Made by a program: the position numbers and the translations under genes. From Hoeflea sp. (lineage in GTDB: Bacteria; Pseudomonadota; Alphaproteobacteria; Rhizobiales; Rhizobiaceae): DNA of 46,633 bases. Shown here piece after piece: positions 44,050 through 46,633 of the stretch. The notes below the pieces were generated by a model that did no database searches, was not told the DNA's origin, and was given only the letters and a program-made list of their open reading frames with translations. The DNA is taken from contig NZ_JACIYP010000038.1 of the NCBI RefSeq assembly GCF_014359905.1, positions 1 through 46,633 of the forward strand, given 5' to 3'. Within the stretch, counting starts at the first letter, position 1, and each line of letters starts with the position of its first letter.

Positions 44050-45039
44050 ATGATCCGCCTTTATGACAACCAGGGCGTTCCGCTCGAAACGCCCCAGACC
44101 GCCGCCGACCCGCTGCCTGACACAGCCTGCTGGATCGACATGCTGCACCCGAGTGCCGAGGAAGAGGCGCAGGTTGAAAAACTTATCGGCGTCGAGGTGC
44201 CGAGCCGCGACGAGTTGCACGACATCGAGCCCTCGAGCCGGCTCTATATCGAGAACGGCGCCGCCTATCTGACCGCCAGCGTTGTCTGGAAGGCCGACAG
44301 CGATTTCCCCGAGATCGCCGACATCGGTTTTGTGCTGTCGGGCGGTCGGCTCGTCACCATCCGCTATGCCGAACCCAAGGCCTTCTCCATGTTCGCGGCC
44401 AACGCCCATCGTGAGCTCGCCCACCGCGAACTGGCGGCCTCCAGCGGCCATGATATCATGACCCGTCTGATCGAGGCGATGATAGACCGCAGCGCGGAAG
44501 TGCTCGAACATCGCTCGCGCCGCATCGATGTGTTGTCCACCGAGGTGTTTTCGCGGGGCGCCGTGAGCAATCCCGAAGCCGTCACCCGCGACCTCGAAGC
44601 CACGCTCGGCGTCATCGCCAGCCACCAGCGCACCATCGCCAAGGTGCGCGAGAGCCTGATGTCGCTGTCGCGCGTCGCCAGCTTCCTGCAAACCCTGCCG
44701 GAGATCATGGGCGACAAGACGCTCAAGCAGCGCTGCCGCTCGATGGCCGGCGACGTCCAGTCGCTGTCCGAGCACGCCGACTTCATCTCCGAAAACATCA
44801 TCTTCCTGCTCGACGCTTCGCTCGGGCTGATCTCGGTGCAGCAGAACCAGGTGATGAAGGTGCTGTCGGTGGCGGCAATGGTGTTCCTGCCGCCCACCTT
44901 CATCGGCACCGTTTACGGCATGAATTTTCACGACATGCCGGAACTCAGCCAGCCCTGGGCCTATCCGATCGCGCTCGCCGTCATGGCCGCCTCGGCGCTG
45001 GGTCCCTATCTGTGGTTTAAGAGGAAGGGGTGGTTTTGA
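44050..45039 (+). CDS. corA: CorA-family magnesium transporter
   Basis: A 329-residue divalent-metal channel. The long soluble N-terminal part is followed by two hydrophobic helices at the C-terminus, with the signature YGMNF after the first and the short FHDMPEL loop between. This is how CorA/ZntB channels form pentameric Mg2+ pores. The start follows the AhpD-like gene by five bases. Mg2+ versus Zn2+ preference cannot be set by eye. Confidence 0.93.
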   Translation: MIRLYDNQGVPLETPQTAADPLPDTACWIDMLHPSAEEEAQVEKLIGVEVPSRDELHDIEPSSRLYIENGAAYLTASVVWKADSDFPEIADIGFVLSGGRLVTIRYAEPKAFSMFAANAHRELAHRELAASSGHDIMTRLIEAMIDRSAEVLEHRSRRIDVLSTEVFSRGAVSNPEAVTRDLEATLGVIASHQRTIAKVRESLMSLSRVASFLQTLPEIMGDKTLKQRCRSMAGDVQSLSEHADFISENIIFLLDASLGLISVQQNQVMKVLSVAAMVFLPPTFIGTVYGMNFHDMPELSQPWAYPIALAVMAASALGPYLWFKRKGWF

Positions 45040-45184
45040 GGAGGCGCAGAGAGCGCGCTGTGTGGCCTCCGCTTATATCGACTGGCGAATTGACGTCTAT
45101 CGCATCGGCTGTATAGTTGGGTATGTAAAGTTTTGAAATTAAATATTTTTTAGCATGAAAATGGTTCAAAAAGGGGGCTGGTCA

Positions 45185-46312
45185 ATGGCAGATCGTCCGC
45201 AAATAACCTGCCTCCTCTCCTCACTTTACGCGACCCTGGAGGCCCCTGACTCCTGGCCGGGTTTTCTGCTGCAGGTTGCGGCGGCATTTCGATCGCGTGG
45301 CGCACAAATCATCCATCAGGATATGCAGGATTTCCGGCTCTCGTTTACGAAAGTACACGGCTATGAGTGGTCCCCGGAAACCTATGAGACCTACGCCGCA
45401 TTGATCCCCGAGGATCCACGTCTCGATCTGTTTATGGAAGCGCCGGGCCGCGCGCTCCATTGCCGAATGGGGGTGACGGATGCTCAATATCACCAATCGC
45501 GGGTCTATCGGGAGGTGCTGTGCGCCGCCGGCGTCGAATATCTTTGCGGCGTGAACTTCGGTGAGAACCGCGAGCACCTGTCGGGAATGTTTCTCATCAG
45601 GGATACGACCCAGGCGCCTTTTACAGCCGACGACTGCGCGCAATTGCAACTGTTGGTGCCGCACATCAGGCGGGTGCTGAACCTGCACGGCTTTGTCGGT
45701 CGCCTGGAACAGTCTGACCGGATTTCGCGCGATACTCTGGATGCTCTGGGGGCCGCGGTCATGGTGCTTGACGCCAATGGTCAGATCGACTTTGCCAACG
45801 AGAGCGCAAACGCGCTGTTGTCGCTGGAATCGGAAATCCATCAATCCGGCGGGCAGTTGTTTTGCGAGACTCGCGATGGCGAGTCCCTGCAAGCCATTCT
45901 GGGGCAGGTTCGGGCATCAGGCAGCATGCGCCCGTTCGAGGTTTTGCGTGATCAAGGCGATCCGATGCTTGTCTTTGTGGCGCCGATTGAGACAGCACAT
46001 GGCCGGTTCGACCCCAAACCTCTCAGCCAGGACGGGGCATTGGTTGTCTTGCGGAGCCCCGACTTGCAGGAGAGCCCTGCTGCCCAGGCGCATGTGCTTG
46101 AGTTGCTCTGGAAACTTACGCCAAGCCAGGCGCGTCTCGCCTGCCTGTTGAGCAGAGGCGAGACCCTGCGGTCGGCCGCTGCTGAAATGGGCATTACCGA
46201 AGCCAGCGCCCGCCAATATCTCAAGACCGTTTTCCAGAAACTCAATGTCAGCCGGCAAAGTGACATGTTGCGCAAGGTGTTGAGCGTGCTGGTTTCTGCA
46301 AAACGAGACTGA
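45185..46312 (+). CDS. LuxR-family regulator with N-terminal sensor
   Basis: A 375-residue regulator. The last 65 residues (LTPSQARLACLLSRGETLRSAAAEMGITEASARQYLKTVFQKLNV, in part) form a LuxR-type helix-turn-helix. The region before resembles a PAS fold (AVMVLDANGQIDFANESANALL). A GAF-like start is possible. No acyl-homoserine-lactone domain is seen. The start 45185 has GGGGG before it; ATG 45155 has none. It lies in front of a secreted-protein gene. Confidence 0.88.
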   Translation: MADRPQITCLLSSLYATLEAPDSWPGFLLQVAAAFRSRGAQIIHQDMQDFRLSFTKVHGYEWSPETYETYAALIPEDPRLDLFMEAPGRALHCRMGVTDAQYHQSRVYREVLCAAGVEYLCGVNFGENREHLSGMFLIRDTTQAPFTADDCAQLQLLVPHIRRVLNLHGFVGRLEQSDRISRDTLDALGAAVMVLDANGQIDFANESANALLSLESEIHQSGGQLFCETRDGESLQAILGQVRASGSMRPFEVLRDQGDPMLVFVAPIETAHGRFDPKPLSQDGALVVLRSPDLQESPAAQAHVLELLWKLTPSQARLACLLSRGETLRSAAAEMGITEASARQYLKTVFQKLNVSRQSDMLRKVLSVLVSAKRD

Positions 46313-46399
46313 AAATGCTCCAAACCGCCCACCCCTTCCCAAATGGGAACTGTTCAGCTTGATCGGTTCTTCCTAAGCAGACGAAGCGACGAAATGCAT

Positions 46400-46423
46400 G
46401 AAGTGGTTGAATCACTTCTATTT
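46400..46423 (+). terminator. Weak intrinsic terminator after the LuxR gene
   Basis: GAAGTG and CACTTC pair around seven bases and TATTTTT follows. The stem is short (six pairs), but the T-run and position support an end signal. Confidence 0.5.
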
Positions 46424-46446
46424 TTCCGCGGATTGGGCTTTTGGGG

Positions 46447-46633
46447 ATGGCAAGATCGTTTTTTTCGTGCGTGGCGCTGGCCTTCACCGGGGTCCTGCAC
46501 ATGATCGGCACTGCTCAGGCGTTTGACGCGGGAATTGGCAGCGACTTTGTCGCTGCTCCCAACGGAGCAACCGCAACCTATTCAAATTGTCTTGGTGCCT
46601 TCTTCGGTCGGGCTCTTAACACGCGAATCCAGC
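46447..46633 (+). CDS. Secreted protein of unknown function (cut by window edge)
   Basis: The frame starts MARSFFSCVALAFTGVLHMIGTAQA, of which residues about 5-25 form a Sec signal peptide cleaved after AQA. The mature part begins FDAGIGSDFVAAPNGATATYSN and stays open to the window end. No family is recognised. The upstream terminator separates it from the regulator, which may control it. Confidence 0.55.
   Translation, partial: MARSFFSCVALAFTGVLHMIGTAQAFDAGIGSDFVAAPNGATATYSNCLGAFFGRALNTRIQ

Noticed and set aside
1-46633. CRISPR array, tRNA, rRNA, insertion sequence or prophage
   Set aside because: No regularly spaced repeats, no cloverleaf or rRNA-like stretch and no transposase or phage gene was seen; the direct repeats at 15934 are only two copies.

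Overview
The window is one stretch of an alphaproteobacterial chromosome, most likely from the order Rhizobiales (Hyphomicrobiales). The exact genus is a guess; Hoeflea, Phyllobacterium or Rhizobium relatives would fit. Pointers are the high GC content, the cysHDN sulfate-activation order, a betI-betC-betB-betA osmoprotectant operon, a Rhizobium etli-type asparaginase, a Tat-exported beta-helix protein of the TIGR03808 type, and short palindromic intergenic repeats of the kind common in rhizobia. There is no rRNA, tRNA, CRISPR array, insertion sequence or phage block. The gene at each edge is cut by the window.

Layout. 1-2541: an NAD(P)-binding SDR-like protein (cut), then a succinate-semialdehyde dehydrogenase/GST pair. 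2755-3195: a decayed type II toxin-antitoxin locus. 3306-7608: sulfate assimilation, with cysH-cysD-cysN on the minus strand and cysQ divergent. 7692-9059: a 455-residue protein I do not recognise, behind a long gene-free leader. 9837-15769: the choline-O-sulfate to glycine betaine operon (betI, betC, a GST, betB, betA) with a clear BetI-type palindrome upstream. 15946-16678: a hicA-hicB module with an unusual hicA start and a 20-bp direct repeat in front. 16714-24778: metabolite exporters, a GST, an L,D-transpeptidase, a PilZ protein, a thiolase/SDR pair, and a MarR regulator divergent from an EamA transporter across a palindrome. 24143-32000: lytic transglycosylase, asparaginase, oligopeptidase B, a TadG-like VWA protein with a 5' hairpin, two c-type cytochromes and Fe/Mn superoxide dismutase. 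32388-38614: a LysE exporter, a single-chain restriction-modification enzyme overlapping a small partner gene, and an ArsA ATPase without other ars genes. 38843-46633: Tat-exported proteins, a nitroreductase, dienelactone hydrolase, an AhpD-like protein, CorA, a LuxR regulator and a cut secreted protein.

How genes work together. CysD/CysN make APS, CysH reduces it and CysQ removes the PAP-type by-product. BetC releases choline from choline-O-sulfate, BetA and BetB oxidise it to glycine betaine, and the sulfate set free could feed the nearby cys genes. SodB and the c-type cytochromes lie together without evident co-transcription.

The least explained items are the restriction-modification/88-residue pair, the 455-residue protein, the hicA start region with its direct repeats, and the toxin-antitoxin remnant. 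All functional calls rest on reading motifs by eye; no database search was possible.
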